Below are positions 18,505 to 27,533 of a stretch of 64,000 nt of DNA, one piece after another. The stretch covers positions 1 to 64,000 of the forward strand of contig NZ_MUHE01000027.1 of the NCBI RefSeq assembly GCF_002217405.1, in the 5' to 3' direction. Position numbers and translations under genes: made by a program. Each line of letters begins with the position of its first letter. The stretch's first letter is position 1. The notes beneath the pieces were generated by a model. That model was not told the DNA's origin. It saw nothing but the letters and a program-made list of their open reading frames with translations, and did no database searches. The DNA comes from Flavobacterium psychrophilum DSM 3660 = ATCC 49418 (GTDB taxonomy: Bacteria > Bacteroidota > Bacteroidia > Flavobacteriales > Flavobacteriaceae).

Positions 18505-19376
18505 ACCTTTTTTTTGTGTTTCCAACGTTTGTGTGTCCAAAGATAATATTCAGGTTGTTCGTATATTTGTTGTTCTACACGACTCATAAAGTCTTCTGAA
18601 ATTTTATAATTAGGAACCGATTTTACATCTTCCGTTAGGACTTCGAAACTTGCTTCATAGTAGCCTCGTTTTATTTTCTTAGTTTTTAAGAAGATAACAT
18701 TCATATCATATTTTTTGGCAAGAATTTCGGCACCAATATGAATAGGCGTCTCGATTCCCATAAAATGATACCAGTATAAGTTATCAGACCATCTTGGTGT
18801 TTGGTCACTTGCAAAACCAAAAACACCTAATTTTCCACTAATCGCGTTTTCTTGAATCGTTTTAGAGGTTTCTTTGGTTGTTATTAAGACCGCTTTAAAT
18901 TTAGACCGAATGTCTTTTACCAACTTGTCAAAGTATTCATTCGAAATTTTTTTATAAATGCCATATCCTGTAAAATTGATATGATAATTCATAGATACAA
19001 CCCATTCGTAACTCGCATAATGGGCACATAGTATGGCAATACTTTTTTGTTTTTTTTCTAACTCTAAATAAACCTCTAGATTATTAAATTTGAATCTTTT
19101 TTCTATTTCAGACTGAGAAATTGTAATTGTTTTTATCATTTCTAAAAACATATCACACATATGGCTGTAAAACTTTTTTTCTATAATAAGCCTCTCTTTT
19201 TCAGATAAATGAGGTAAGGCTATTTTTAAATTATTTCGAACTGTTTTTTTTCGATAGCCAATAATATAATATACTAGAAGATAAACAACATCAGAAAAAA
19301 AATATAAAACCCTAAACGGAAGTATAGAAATAAGCCAAAGAATTGGGTAAAAGAATAAGTATATAAGTAATTGCAT
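18501..19376 (-). CDS. LpxL/HtrB-family lysophospholipid acyltransferase
   Basis: The 291-residue membrane-bound protein belongs to the lipid A late acyltransferase family. An N-terminal hydrophobic anchor (residues 1-40) is followed by the catalytic H-x4-E motif in LCAHYASYEW near residue 117 and FGFASDQTPRW near residue 186. It is the usual flavobacterial form, shorter than E. coli LpxL (about 306). It transfers an acyl chain to a lipid A precursor or related lipid at the inner membrane. It is divergent from the rhomboid gene; the shared promoter region contains a perfect 19-base inverted repeat. Confidence 0.88.
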   Translation of the reverse strand: MQLLIYLFFYPILWLISILPFRVLYFFSDVVYLLVYYIIGYRKKTVRNNLKIALPHLSEKERLIIEKKFYSHMCDMFLEMIKTITISQSEIEKRFKFNNLEVYLELEKKQKSIAILCAHYASYEWVVSMNYHINFTGYGIYKKISNEYFDKLVKDIRSKFKAVLITTKETSKTIQENAISGKLGVFGFASDQTPRWSDNLYWYHFMGIETPIHIGAEILAKKYDMNVIFLKTKKIKRGYYEASFEVLTEDVKSVPNYKISEDFMSRVEQQIYEQPEYYLWTHKRWKHKKKV

Positions 19377-19452
19377 GCTGTTATAAATTTAAGCAAATAT
19401 ACTTCTAAAAGTCACAATGTCATAATATCGAAAGTTATAAAATCGTCTTAAA

Positions 19453-19505
19453 AGTATTAAAGTATTAAAACGCAAACAAGCTTTGGGTTTTAATACTTTA
19501 ATACT
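19453..19505. repeat. Perfect 19-base inverted repeat in a divergent promoter region
   Basis: Arms AGTATTAAAGTATTAAAAC (19453-19471) and their exact inverse (19487-19505) flank a 15-base loop. Each arm itself contains a tandem AGTATTAA repeat. The element sits between the divergent acyltransferase and rhomboid genes, where a terminator would be unexpected. Confidence 0.8.
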
Positions 19506-19546
19506 ATAATACTTTTTTAGTACATTTACTTTTTAAATTTATAGAT

Positions 19547-20188
19547 ATGAATATTTTTTTGATACTTATAATAGCATCTAATTTAATTTTTAGCTACAAA
19601 GGTTTTACCGATATTTCTTTTTTTAGAAAAAACGAATTCCATATTGGTAGTATTCGTGCAGGAGAACAAAGCAGAATGTTTTCATCGGCATTTCTTCACG
19701 CAGATTGGGGGCATTTATTTTTTAATATGTTTACCTTATTTATGTTTGCCCCCATTGTCATAAATAATTTAGGAAACATTTTTTTCTTAGTAATTTATTT
19801 AAGTAGTTTATTTGCAGGAAGTTTACTTACTTTATATTTTCATAAAAATGATTATGGTTACAGAGCCATTGGAGCATCGGGAGCGGTTACAGGAATTTTA
19901 TATTCTGCCATCTTGTTACAACCAGAGATGAGTTTGTATCTATATTTTATTCCAATACCAATTCCTGCCTATATCTTTGGAATAGGTTATTTGTTATATT
20001 CTATTTACGGAATGAAAGCTAAAAATGATAATATTGGCCACACAGCACATTTTGGTGGAGCAATAGCAGGTTATTTAATCACCATTTGCAAAGAACCTAT
20101 AATGCTAACAGAAAACACAAATATGGTCATTTTGCTAGCTTTGCCTATAATTTTATTATTTGTCCTAACAAAAATGGGGAAATTATAG
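19547..20188 (+). CDS. Rhomboid-family intramembrane serine protease
   Basis: The 213-residue protein has six predicted membrane helices. The catalytic Ser is in GASGAVTG near residue 105 and the catalytic His in GHTAHFGGAIAGY near residue 165. HADWGHLFFNMFTLFMF near residue 50 supplies the conserved Asn and His. It cleaves membrane proteins within the bilayer; the target is unknown. It is followed by the SIMPL gene after 47 bases, so the two may be co-transcribed. Confidence 0.9.
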   Translation: MNIFLILIIASNLIFSYKGFTDISFFRKNEFHIGSIRAGEQSRMFSSAFLHADWGHLFFNMFTLFMFAPIVINNLGNIFFLVIYLSSLFAGSLLTLYFHKNDYGYRAIGASGAVTGILYSAILLQPEMSLYLYFIPIPIPAYIFGIGYLLYSIYGMKAKNDNIGHTAHFGGAIAGYLITICKEPIMLTENTNMVILLALPIILLFVLTKMGKL

Positions 20189-20235
20189 TTTGGCACGTCA
20201 TTTGTTTACTTAATATTAATTAAAAAAAAATAAAT

Positions 20236-20931
20236 ATGAAAAATTTAGTAGTAACATTAATAACATTTTTTACCGTGATGACATACGCACAAGATCAAAA
20301 AATGAATCAAATTCCTCAAATAACAGTTTCTGGAGAAGGAAAAATTAAAGCAATCCCAGACCAAGGAATTATATCTCTTGGTGTCGAAAATTCAGGTAAA
20401 GAAGCTGTTGAGGTAAAAAAAGCAAATGATATTATTATAAATAAAATCCTGAAATTCATAAAAAGCAACAATATCCCTTCTACCGATTTTCAGACCACAA
20501 ATGTAAGCTTGAATAAGAATTATGATTACGAAAAAAAGAAATACAATTTTCTAGCTAGCCAAACCGTTACCGTTACATTAAAGGATTTAACAAAATATAA
20601 TGAGTTTATGATGGGAATTACCGAAACTGGCGTAACAAATATACACGGTGTCGAGTTTAAATCATCAAAAATAGAAATATATGAAGCCGAAGCTAGAAAA
20701 AAAGCTATCTTAAATGCAAAACAAAAAGCATTAGATTATGTTTCGGTTTTAAACCAAAAAATAGGAAAAGCATTAATAATTTCAGACAACTCACAAGTAT
20801 TTTATCCGCAACCAATGTATAAAGATGTAAAGAGAGCAATGTTCGAGGACGTATCTGTACCAAGAGAAACATTAGCCATTGGAGAAATAGAAATATCTGC
20901 AAATGTACAGGTTACTTTTGTTTTAGATTAA
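20236..20931 (+). CDS. SIMPL-domain (DUF541) periplasmic protein
   Basis: The 231-residue protein has a signal peptide ending near residue 19 (MKNLVVTLITFFTVMTYAQ) followed by the SIMPL domain: ITVSGEGKIKAIPDQGIISL opens it, TTNVSLNKNYDYEKKKYNF and LNAKQKALDYVSVLNQKIG are typical later blocks. The family includes BP26/OMP28-type and oxidative-stress proteins that form periplasmic rings; the exact role is unsettled. It closes the rhomboid unit and is followed by a perfect 25-base-pair terminator. Confidence 0.88.
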   Translation: MKNLVVTLITFFTVMTYAQDQKMNQIPQITVSGEGKIKAIPDQGIISLGVENSGKEAVEVKKANDIIINKILKFIKSNNIPSTDFQTTNVSLNKNYDYEKKKYNFLASQTVTVTLKDLTKYNEFMMGITETGVTNIHGVEFKSSKIEIYEAEARKKAILNAKQKALDYVSVLNQKIGKALIISDNSQVFYPQPMYKDVKRAMFEDVSVPRETLAIGEIEISANVQVTFVLD

Positions 20932-20976
20932 AAACTAAACCGTTTTAAAAGGCACTAAAAAAGTCTTTTTTTAGAT

Positions 20977-21035
20977 AAATATATTAAAAAAGGAGTAGAA
21001 ATCTTAGGTTTTTCTACTCCTTTTTTAATATATTT
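20977..21035 (+). terminator. Terminator after the SIMPL gene, perfect 25-base-pair stem
   Basis: Arms at 20977-21001 and 21011-21035 are exact inverses; the core AAAAAAGGAGTAGAAA pairs with TTTCTACTCCTTTTTT around the loop TCTTAGGTT. Core and loop recur after dnaK at 23504-23539. Confidence 0.85.
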
Positions 21036-21150
21036 AACAGTAATCATAATAGGTTTTAGGTCGATAAATTCAAATTCAAAATAAAAAACCATGCAATTTG
21101 AACCTATAGTGGCTCATTTACAGCTTTATTAGACAGAAAATATTTAAACA

Positions 21151-21255
21151 TTTATTTTTTCCGCTTTTAATGATTCAAGATGCTTTTTTTAGATTAAAAT
21201 TTTCAGCGACTCCACTTTCAATTCCTTCTTTAATTTCGTTCCTGAAAAATAACAG
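21151..21255 (-). pseudogene. Remnant of a ParD-like antitoxin C-terminus
   Basis: On the minus strand, about 35 codons read like the end of a ParD/RHH antitoxin: RNEIKEGIESGVAENFN, then KKAS, an in-frame TGA (21177-21175), and IIKSGKNK. Similar tails (EGIDSGxAENFDxxKHLESLK) are common in Bacteroidetes. There is no start codon or HTH part upstream, and no toxin gene beside it. It looks like a decayed gene end. Confidence 0.5.
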
Positions 21256-21526
21256 CTAAAACACACATTTGGGACACGAGCGAATAGAAACTAGAAAACG
21301 CAGTGTCATTAATAATTTTCAACATATTGAAAATAAAAAAACAACAAAAAATAAACACTCTATATGATAAGATTAGAAAATTAGGAAATTTTAATAAAAC
21401 ACACAACTATAAAAAAAGCAGCTAAGAAATATCCTAGTGGCTTTTTTTAGATGCTTAATGTCATCTTGTCATATCGTTTTGCGCCAATTATTTATAAAAC
21501 TGACAATTATATAGACACTATTTTAT

Positions 21527-21541
21527 TGGCACAAAACTTGA
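21527..21541 (+). promoter_or_regulatory. Possible sigma-54-type promoter upstream of dnaK
   Basis: TGGCAC-N5-TTGA at 21527-21541 matches the -24/-12 consensus TGGCAC-N5-TTGC at exact spacing, with one mismatch (A for the last C). It lies about 55 bases before the dnaK ATG. Confidence 0.4.
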
Positions 21542-21596
21542 CTATATCAATTCAAGTTATAAAAAACGAATTACACAATAATTAAATATAATAAAA

Positions 21597-23477
21597 ATGG
21601 GAAAGATTATCGGAATCGATTTAGGTACAACCAACTCTTGTGTATCTGTAATGGAAGGACAAGAAGCAGTAGTAATTCCTAATGCTGAAGGTAAAAGAAC
21701 AACACCATCTATCATTGCGTTTGTAGAAGGTGGAGAAATTAAAGTAGGAGATCCTGCTAAAAGACAAGCGGTTACAAACCCAACTAAAACGGTTGCTTCT
21801 ATTAAACGTTTTATGGGGCATTCTTTTTCTGAAACTACAGACGAAGCAAAAAGAGTTCCATATTCAGTAGTAAAAGGAGATAACAATACACCACGTGTGG
21901 ATATTGATGGTCGTTTATATACTGCACAAGAATTGTCAGCTATGACACTTCAAAAAATGAAAAAAACAGCTGAAGACTATTTAGGTCAAACAGTTACAGA
22001 AGCAGTTATTACTGTTCCTGCTTACTTTAACGATGCACAACGTCAAGCTACAAAAGAAGCTGGAGAAATTGCAGGTCTTAAAGTAATGAGAATTATAAAT
22101 GAGCCTACTGCTGCGGCATTAGCTTACGGATTAGACAAAAAAGGTATCGATCAAAAAATCGCAGTTTACGATTTAGGTGGAGGTACTTTCGATATTTCTA
22201 TCCTAGAATTAGGAGATGGTGTGTTTGAAGTATTGTCTACAAATGGAGATACACACTTAGGTGGAGATGATTTTGACCAAACAATCATAGACTGGTTGGC
22301 AGATGAGTTTAAAGCTGAAGAAGGAATTGACTTGCGTCTTGACCCAATGTCATTACAAAGAATTAAAGAAGCTGCTGAAAAAGCTAAAATCGAGTTGTCA
22401 TCTTCTGCTGAAACAGAAATTAACTTGCCTTACGTTACCGCTACTGCTTCTGGACCAAAACACTTAGTTAAAAAATTAACAAGAGCTAAATTTGAGCAAT
22501 TGTCTGATACTTTAGTAAAACGTTCTATGGAACCAGTTGCTAAAGCATTAAAAGATGCAGGTTTAACTGTAAAAGATATCGACGAAGTTATCCTTGTGGG
22601 TGGTTCTACAAGAATGCCAAGAATTGCTGACGAAGTGGAGAAATTCTTTGGTAAAAAAGCCTCTAAAGGAGTTAACCCTGATGAAGTTGTTGCTATTGGA
22701 GCAGCTATTCAAGGTGGCGTTCTTTCTGGAGATGTAAAAGATGTATTGTTATTAGACGTTACACCTTTATCTTTAGGTATCGAAACTATGGGTGGAGTGA
22801 TGACAATCTTAATTGAATCTAACACAACTATTCCAACTAAAAAATCACAAATTTTCTCTACTGCTGCAGATTCTCAACCAACTGTTGAACTTCACGTTCT
22901 TCAAGGTGCAAGAGCTATGGCTGTTGATAATAAAACGATTGGTCGTTTCAACCTAGATGGTATTCCACCAGCACCAAGAGGTGTTCCGCAAATTGAAGTA
23001 GCTTTTGATATTGATGCCAATGGTATCATCAAAGTTTCTGCAACAGACAAAGGAACTGGTAAATCTCACGATATTCGTATCGAAGCTTCTTCTGGATTAA
23101 CTTCTGAAGAAATCGAAAGAATGAAAAAAGACGCTGAAGCAAATGCTGGAGCCGACAAAATCGCTAGAGAAAGAGTAGAAAAAATCAATGAAGCAGACAG
23201 TTTAATTTTCCAAACTGAAACGCAATTGAAAGAATTAGGAGATAAAATCACTGACGAGCACAAAACTGCAATCGAATATGCCTTGACAGAATTGAGAATG
23301 GCACACCAATCTCAAGATTTAGAAGCAATTCAAAAAGGTTTAGACAATGTAAATGCAGCTTGGAAAACAGCTACAGAAGCAATGTACGCTCAAGGAGAAC
23401 AAGGTCAAGCAGCACAGCCACAAGCTGAAACGCAAGGAGATGATGTTCAAGATGTAGAATTTGAAGAAGTAAAATAA
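21597..23477 (+). CDS. dnaK: Chaperone protein DnaK (Hsp70)
   Basis: The 626-residue protein is a complete Hsp70. The phosphate-1 motif [17 protein letters not shown] opens it, [16 protein letters not shown] and [18 protein letters not shown] lie in the nucleotide-binding domain, the linker [16 protein letters not shown] starts near residue 382, and the acidic [10 protein letters not shown] tail is typical. It refolds proteins with DnaJ and GrpE; neither partner is in the window. The gene stands alone and is flanked on both sides by copies of one hairpin element. Codon use is more regular than in its neighbours, as expected of a highly expressed gene. Confidence 0.98.
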   Translation: MGKIIGIDLGTTNSCVSVMEGQEAVVIPNAEGKRTTPSIIAFVEGGEIKVGDPAKRQAVTNPTKTVASIKRFMGHSFSETTDEAKRVPYSVVKGDNNTPRVDIDGRLYTAQELSAMTLQKMKKTAEDYLGQTVTEAVITVPAYFNDAQRQATKEAGEIAGLKVMRIINEPTAAALAYGLDKKGIDQKIAVYDLGGGTFDISILELGDGVFEVLSTNGDTHLGGDDFDQTIIDWLADEFKAEEGIDLRLDPMSLQRIKEAAEKAKIELSSSAETEINLPYVTATASGPKHLVKKLTRAKFEQLSDTLVKRSMEPVAKALKDAGLTVKDIDEVILVGGSTRMPRIADEVEKFFGKKASKGVNPDEVVAIGAAIQGGVLSGDVKDVLLLDVTPLSLGIETMGGVMTILIESNTTIPTKKSQIFSTAADSQPTVELHVLQGARAMAVDNKTIGRFNLDGIPPAPRGVPQIEVAFDIDANGIIKVSATDKGTGKSHDIRIEASSGLTSEEIERMKKDAEANAGADKIARERVEKINEADSLIFQTETQLKELGDKITDEHKTAIEYALTELRMAHQSQDLEAIQKGLDNVNAAWKTATEAMYAQGEQGQAAQPQAETQGDDVQDVEFEEVK

Positions 23478-23503
23478 TTCTTTTTTCGAATAAATTAATA
23501 AAC

Positions 23504-23541
23504 AAAAGGAGTAGAAAGCTTAGGTTTTCTACTCCTTTTTT
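23504..23541 (+). terminator. Rho-independent terminator after dnaK
   Basis: A 14-base-pair stem (AAAAGGAGTAGAAA with TTTCTACTCCTTTT) closes the loop GCTTAGGT and ends in a T-run. It is a near copy of the hairpin after the SIMPL gene. Confidence 0.88.
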
Positions 23542-23595
23542 GATATATTTAGTTGTAATTATATTGGCTTTTATATATTAGTAGAACCGAAATAA

Positions 23596-23830
23596 ATACA
23601 ATTTAGCAAATATTCTTCGTTATATGATTTAGATATTTCAGAAAATAACGTTTTGATAAAAATTAATGATTTGATAGATTTTATTCCTTTATTTATGATA
23701 AATTATTTAAATAAATACTGAACCAATAATACACGTATGGCAGAAAGTCTATTCGTATGTTGAAACATTCTTCTAAAAGAATGTGTAACGTTCGTATTAT
23801 GAACCGATAAGACAACTCTATGAGATTTTG
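23596..23830 (+). pseudogene. Decayed IS1182-like transposase fragment
   Basis: The plus strand reads FSKYSSLYDLDISENN and VLIKINDLIDF to a TGA at 23719, close to the N-terminus of Bacteroidetes IS1182-like transposases (xLYDILIPKDNLLRKINELIDF). Further on, other frames give TRMAES, IRMLKH, LLKEC and NR-DNSMRF, which follow the order AESPIRMFKYLLLK ... ERSKYDMSFKYF of the same family. Several stops and frameshifts separate them. No terminal inverted repeats were recognised. Family assignment is from memory of the motif order, not a search. Confidence 0.5.
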
Positions 23831-23934
23831 ACTTTTGATAATTTCCTTTCGATGCCGTTTTTATTAACTTTAAATTTATGAAATTAAATACCGACCTCAA
23901 AATAAACATTTCAAGTAAACCCTAAAGTTATTAG

Positions 23935-26238
23935 CTAAATTTTCAACTCACTTAATATAACATCTAATAACTGCACCATTTCGGTTGCATTTTGTTTGCT
24001 AAAAGGCATAGGGGGTTTTATTTTTAATACGTTATGTAGAGGTCCATCTGTACTTAAGAGATAGCCTTTTTCTTTCATTTTTTCTACAACAATGTCAATT
24101 TCAGTAATTGCAGGCTCCATTGTTGTCCTGTCTTTTACCATTTCGGCACCAATAAATAAGCCATGTCCTCGAACATCACTTATAATAGTGTGTTTTTGCA
24201 TTAATGTATTTAAGCCATCTATTAAGTAATTTCCTACTTCTTTTGCATGCGCTTGCATTTCTTCCTCTTGAATAACATTTAATACTGCTAAACCAGCGGC
24301 CATAGATACTGGATTACCTCCAAAGGTGTTAAAATATTCCAATCCATTATTAAAAGCATCAGCAATTTCGTTAGTTACAATTACTGCTGCTAATGGGTGT
24401 CCGTTACCAATTGGTTTTCCTAATACTACAATATCTGGAATAACATCTTGAAGTTCGAAACCCCAAAAAGCATCGCCAACTCTTCCGAAACCTACTTGTA
24501 CTTCATCGGCTATACAAACACCGCCTGCTTTTCGTACCTGATTATAAACAGTCTTTAAATAATTTTTAGGTAATGGCATTTGACCGCCAACCCCCAATAG
24601 TGTTTCGCAAATAAAAACTGCGGGAGCTTTATTTTCTTTATCTAGATTTTCTATAATTCGTTGCACATCGGCGGCATATTTTTGGCCTGCATTTTCATCT
24701 CCATATTTAAACTCTCCTCTGTAAAGATCTGGGTTCGTTGCCTTGTGTATCCAAGGCATTTTTCCAGAACCGCCTTTGCTGTCAAATTTATAGGGACTCA
24801 TTTCCATGGCTACTGTCGAGGTTCCGTGGTAGGCATGGTCTAGTACAATAATATCTTTTTGTTTGGTAAAATGGCGGCTCATGCGTATTGCCAAATCATT
24901 TGCTTCACTTCCTGAGTTTACAAAATAGCAAACGCACAATTGGGGAGGTAATGTAGCGGTTAGTTTTTCGGCATATTCTAAAATAGTGTTATTTAAGTAT
25001 CTTGTGTTCGTGTTAAGGGTTGCAATTTGTTTTTGCATGCTACGCACAACCACCGGATGGCAATGCCCTACATGTGATGGATTGTTAACACAATCTATGT
25101 ATGTTTTTCCTTTGTCATCATATAAATACTGAAGTGCTCCTTTTACAATTTTTAGGTTTTCTTTGTATCCAATACTTAGATTTTTGCCTAAGTATTTATG
25201 ACGTTTTTCTAATAAATCGGAATAATTATCATTGCTAATAACGCCTTCAAATCCACAGGTTTTTCTAAAATTATCTTGGGCTTTAATTGGGTTAATTTTA
25301 ATGAGTTTGTATAATAAATCCCAAGCTGGTTTTTCGGTAATAAAATGATGATCGTTATTTGTATCTAACGACCCGTTAAATGCCGATTGTGTTACGCTGA
25401 TGCAAAGTCTTCCAGCAATTAAATAATACAAGACATCTAATTCTTGAGTAGTAAGGGCATAAGATTCATGATATCCTTTAACTATTAATGTAGCTGCAGA
25501 GAGCGGATCCTCATGCGATAGCATAGCATAGGTGCAGGCTATGGCAAGGTTATTAATTAGGGCGGTGTACACCATATCTCCAAAATCAATTAATCCTGTA
25601 ACCGTATTATCATCAACCAATACATTGTAATCATTGGCATCGTTGTGAATGTATGCATGACGTAAGGTATGTATTTTAGGAAGAACTTCGGTATCAAATT
25701 GCAAGAGAAAATAACTTGCTATTCTTCTTTTTTCATGATTTTTTATATATTTTAATCTATCATTGGCATCACTCGCTCTGCTAATGTCCCACGTATATTG
25801 ACGATGCATTGCTGTATGAGAAAAATCTTGTAGCGATTTATCCATAGTTCCCAAAAAGTGACCCAATTGTGAGTATAAGATATTTGATTTTTCTAATTTA
25901 TCTACCCAAAAGTCACCTTCTAAAAAACTAAGAATACGCAAATAATACTTTTTACCTTCATTTTCGACGGCAGTCAACTCATCTCCTTGATTATTGATGC
26001 AAAATTGTTGAAAATTATTCGATATACTACTGTTCGATAAATGTTTAATTATTTTTACTTGAGCATCTAAAAAAAGAAAAGGCTGATTTTCGTCGGATAC
26101 TTTGAGGATAAATTGTTTGTTATTTATATCTGTTAAAAGATAATTTAACTCATCATAACCATTTAACATTTTCGCTGAAACGAATAATCCGTAATGATCT
26201 TTGGCTAGCAGTTCTATGTGGGCTTCAGAAAATTTCAT
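23935..26238 (-). CDS. Fused phosphotransferase / class III aminotransferase
   Basis: The 767-residue protein has two parts. Residues 1 to about 320 are an APH/choline-kinase-like domain: [13 protein letters not shown] at residues 196-208 is the catalytic loop and LIDFGD at 216-221 the metal motif. Residues about 345-767 are a fold-type I class III aminotransferase with [13 protein letters not shown], the [15 protein letters not shown] [13 protein letters not shown], and the PLP lysine in [11 protein letters not shown]. The C-terminal half is close to ethanolamine-phosphate phospho-lyases. A kinase fused to such an enzyme could phosphorylate an amino alcohol and then act on the product; this is inference. 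Longer relatives carry an M23 peptidase domain between the halves, absent here. Confidence 0.87.
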   Translation of the reverse strand: MKFSEAHIELLAKDHYGLFVSAKMLNGYDELNYLLTDINNKQFILKVSDENQPFLFLDAQVKIIKHLSNSSISNNFQQFCINNQGDELTAVENEGKKYYLRILSFLEGDFWVDKLEKSNILYSQLGHFLGTMDKSLQDFSHTAMHRQYTWDISRASDANDRLKYIKNHEKRRIASYFLLQFDTEVLPKIHTLRHAYIHNDANDYNVLVDDNTVTGLIDFGDMVYTALINNLAIACTYAMLSHEDPLSAATLIVKGYHESYALTTQELDVLYYLIAGRLCISVTQSAFNGSLDTNNDHHFITEKPAWDLLYKLIKINPIKAQDNFRKTCGFEGVISNDNYSDLLEKRHKYLGKNLSIGYKENLKIVKGALQYLYDDKGKTYIDCVNNPSHVGHCHPVVVRSMQKQIATLNTNTRYLNNTILEYAEKLTATLPPQLCVCYFVNSGSEANDLAIRMSRHFTKQKDIIVLDHAYHGTSTVAMEMSPYKFDSKGGSGKMPWIHKATNPDLYRGEFKYGDENAGQKYAADVQRIIENLDKENKAPAVFICETLLGVGGQMPLPKNYLKTVYNQVRKAGGVCIADEVQVGFGRVGDAFWGFELQDVIPDIVVLGKPIGNGHPLAAVIVTNEIADAFNNGLEYFNTFGGNPVSMAAGLAVLNVIQEEEMQAHAKEVGNYLIDGLNTLMQKHTIISDVRGHGLFIGAEMVKDRTTMEPAITEIDIVVEKMKEKGYLLSTDGPLHNVLKIKPPMPFSKQNATEMVQLLDVILSELKI

Positions 26239-26685
26239 TTTTTTATTAGTATTATATATGTTTTAATCGTTTAATTGTATAACAAATAGCCTTTTTAAAT
26301 TTAAGATTTTATTTTATTTCCAATTATAAGGAATTGGCTAGTTGTAAGTATTGGTCTAGTTATTTTGTTATTAGAAGCTTCTGTTGTGTTTTAAAATAGG
26401 GTTGCCTTGTTTTTTGTTAAAATTATTTCAAAAATACAAATTTTAATCTAAATATTGATTGTTTTTTTATAAAATACCTTTATTTTTTCGTAAATAATTA
26501 ATGTTTCTGTTTGTTAATAGAGAATTCTAATTCACTTATTTTTCTGATAACGTTTGGCAGCTTCTCGTCAGGTGGGGTTAAGTATGCCTTAACTTTCGGG
26601 TTATTACTAATGTTTGCAAATACAAAACAAACATTAAATTATGCCTTTTACCCCACTTGCGAGAAACTGCGGTTGGCGGTAGTTT
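26239..26685. other. AT-rich spacer with a long hairpin
   Basis: The first 310 bases are AT-rich without a recognisable gene. From 26551 a long imperfect hairpin begins that belongs to cassette-like unit 2. Confidence 0.6.
26551..26671. repeat. Long imperfect hairpin of cassette-like unit 2
   Basis: The arm GGCAGCTTCTCGTCAGGTGG (from 26556) pairs imperfectly with the inverse of a segment ending near 26671 (CCACTTGCGAGAAACTGCGG). The loop is about 65 bases and AT-rich. Read on the minus strand it follows the stop codon of the lipoprotein gene, in the same position as the hairpin of unit 1. Confidence 0.7.
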
Positions 26686-27477
26686 TTATTCATCACCAAT
26701 TGTTTTTTTTCTCACTTTACACTTAAAATATAAGGAACCTGCCAGATTTAGAGTGTCCATATACTTTCCCCTATTATCATCTTCTTCTGCCCCAATTCTT
26801 CCGTAATTTTTTTCTCTGTAATAGTTTTTTGTTTTAAATGTTAAATAACCCAAAATGTTATCATCAATTAAAAAAGTTGGTTGTTTATCTAAAATAAGAG
26901 ATTGCTCTTGATTTTCTACAAGTATGTTATCTACTAAACTGCTGTTTCTTAAGTCGCCTTTATAAATTGGTTGCTCATGAGTATCTTCCCAATAAGTACT
27001 CTTAAATTTATTTTTGGTTAAATCGATTGAAAATGAAAAGCCACCAAAAACCCAAATTCCCATTTTAACTCTTATGGTATCGCCACTCAAATAACAACTG
27101 CATTCTGTTGTTAAAGTATCAACTCCCTCTAAATACTTATTGTCTTTTTTATCGTTGATGAATAAATTCATATCATATCTACTTCTATTGTCTTTATATC
27201 TTTGATCTTTGATATTTTCATATTCAATAGATTCTTGTTTGTCTTTTTCTGAAATGCCTTTTATAAAAGCTGTTCCGTCTAACATACTTTGTAAACTTCT
27301 ATTATGTGCCTTAAGTTTTAGTGTGTCAATACGAATTTCATTTTGTGTCATCTTTTCAAACTTGCCAATATTAGGAATAACTCCAATGTTATACTTGTTT
27401 TGTCCGTTACAACTTGTAAAACATAAAAAAAAGCTAACTATGACATAGGTGCTTTTAATTCTAAAAATATTTTCCAT
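26686..27477 (-). CDS. Putative lipoprotein of unknown function
   Basis: The 263-residue protein has a lipoprotein signal peptide: a hydrophobic stretch ending in the lipobox-like LCFTSC near residue 23, followed by NGQNKYN. The rest is hydrophilic and rich in Asp, Asn and Lys, with beta-like segments such as LTFKTKNYYREKNYG; cysteines in TECSCYLSG near residue 126 could form a disulfide. I do not recognise the family. It sits alone in a cassette-like unit between inverted GTTGGCGGTA repeats, so it may be acquired. It would be exported and anchored to the membrane. Confidence 0.6.
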   Translation of the reverse strand: MENIFRIKSTYVIVSFFLCFTSCNGQNKYNIGVIPNIGKFEKMTQNEIRIDTLKLKAHNRSLQSMLDGTAFIKGISEKDKQESIEYENIKDQRYKDNRSRYDMNLFINDKKDNKYLEGVDTLTTECSCYLSGDTIRVKMGIWVFGGFSFSIDLTKNKFKSTYWEDTHEQPIYKGDLRNSSLVDNILVENQEQSLILDKQPTFLIDDNILGYLTFKTKNYYREKNYGRIGAEEDDNRGKYMDTLNLAGSLYFKCKVRKKTIGDE

Positions 27478-27533
27478 TCAGTTTTGTCTAATGTTGTTAA
27501 TCTGTTTACGGTAGCTCAGAAAATTACCGCCAA

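Larger units (their letters stand above)
20932..21596. other. Non-coding spacer between the SIMPL gene and dnaK
   Basis: The 665-base spacer holds a long hairpin terminator (20977-21035), a decayed antitoxin tail on the minus strand (21151-21255), a smaller hairpin around 21412-21450 and a sigma-54-like promoter at 21527-21541. I see no intact gene in it. Confidence 0.7.
23478..23934. other. Spacer after dnaK
   Basis: The spacer holds the dnaK terminator (23504-23541), then a decayed IS1182-like transposase (23596-23830). The remaining bases are AT-rich, without an intact reading frame. Confidence 0.6.

Noticed and set aside
21557..21886. A 109-codon ORF antisense to the start of dnaK
   Set aside because: It is a shadow of the dnaK reading frame.
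23703..23909. A 68-codon minus-strand ORF after dnaK
   Set aside because: It lies antisense to the transposase relic, shows no recognisable domain, and has no promoter or ribosome-binding site.
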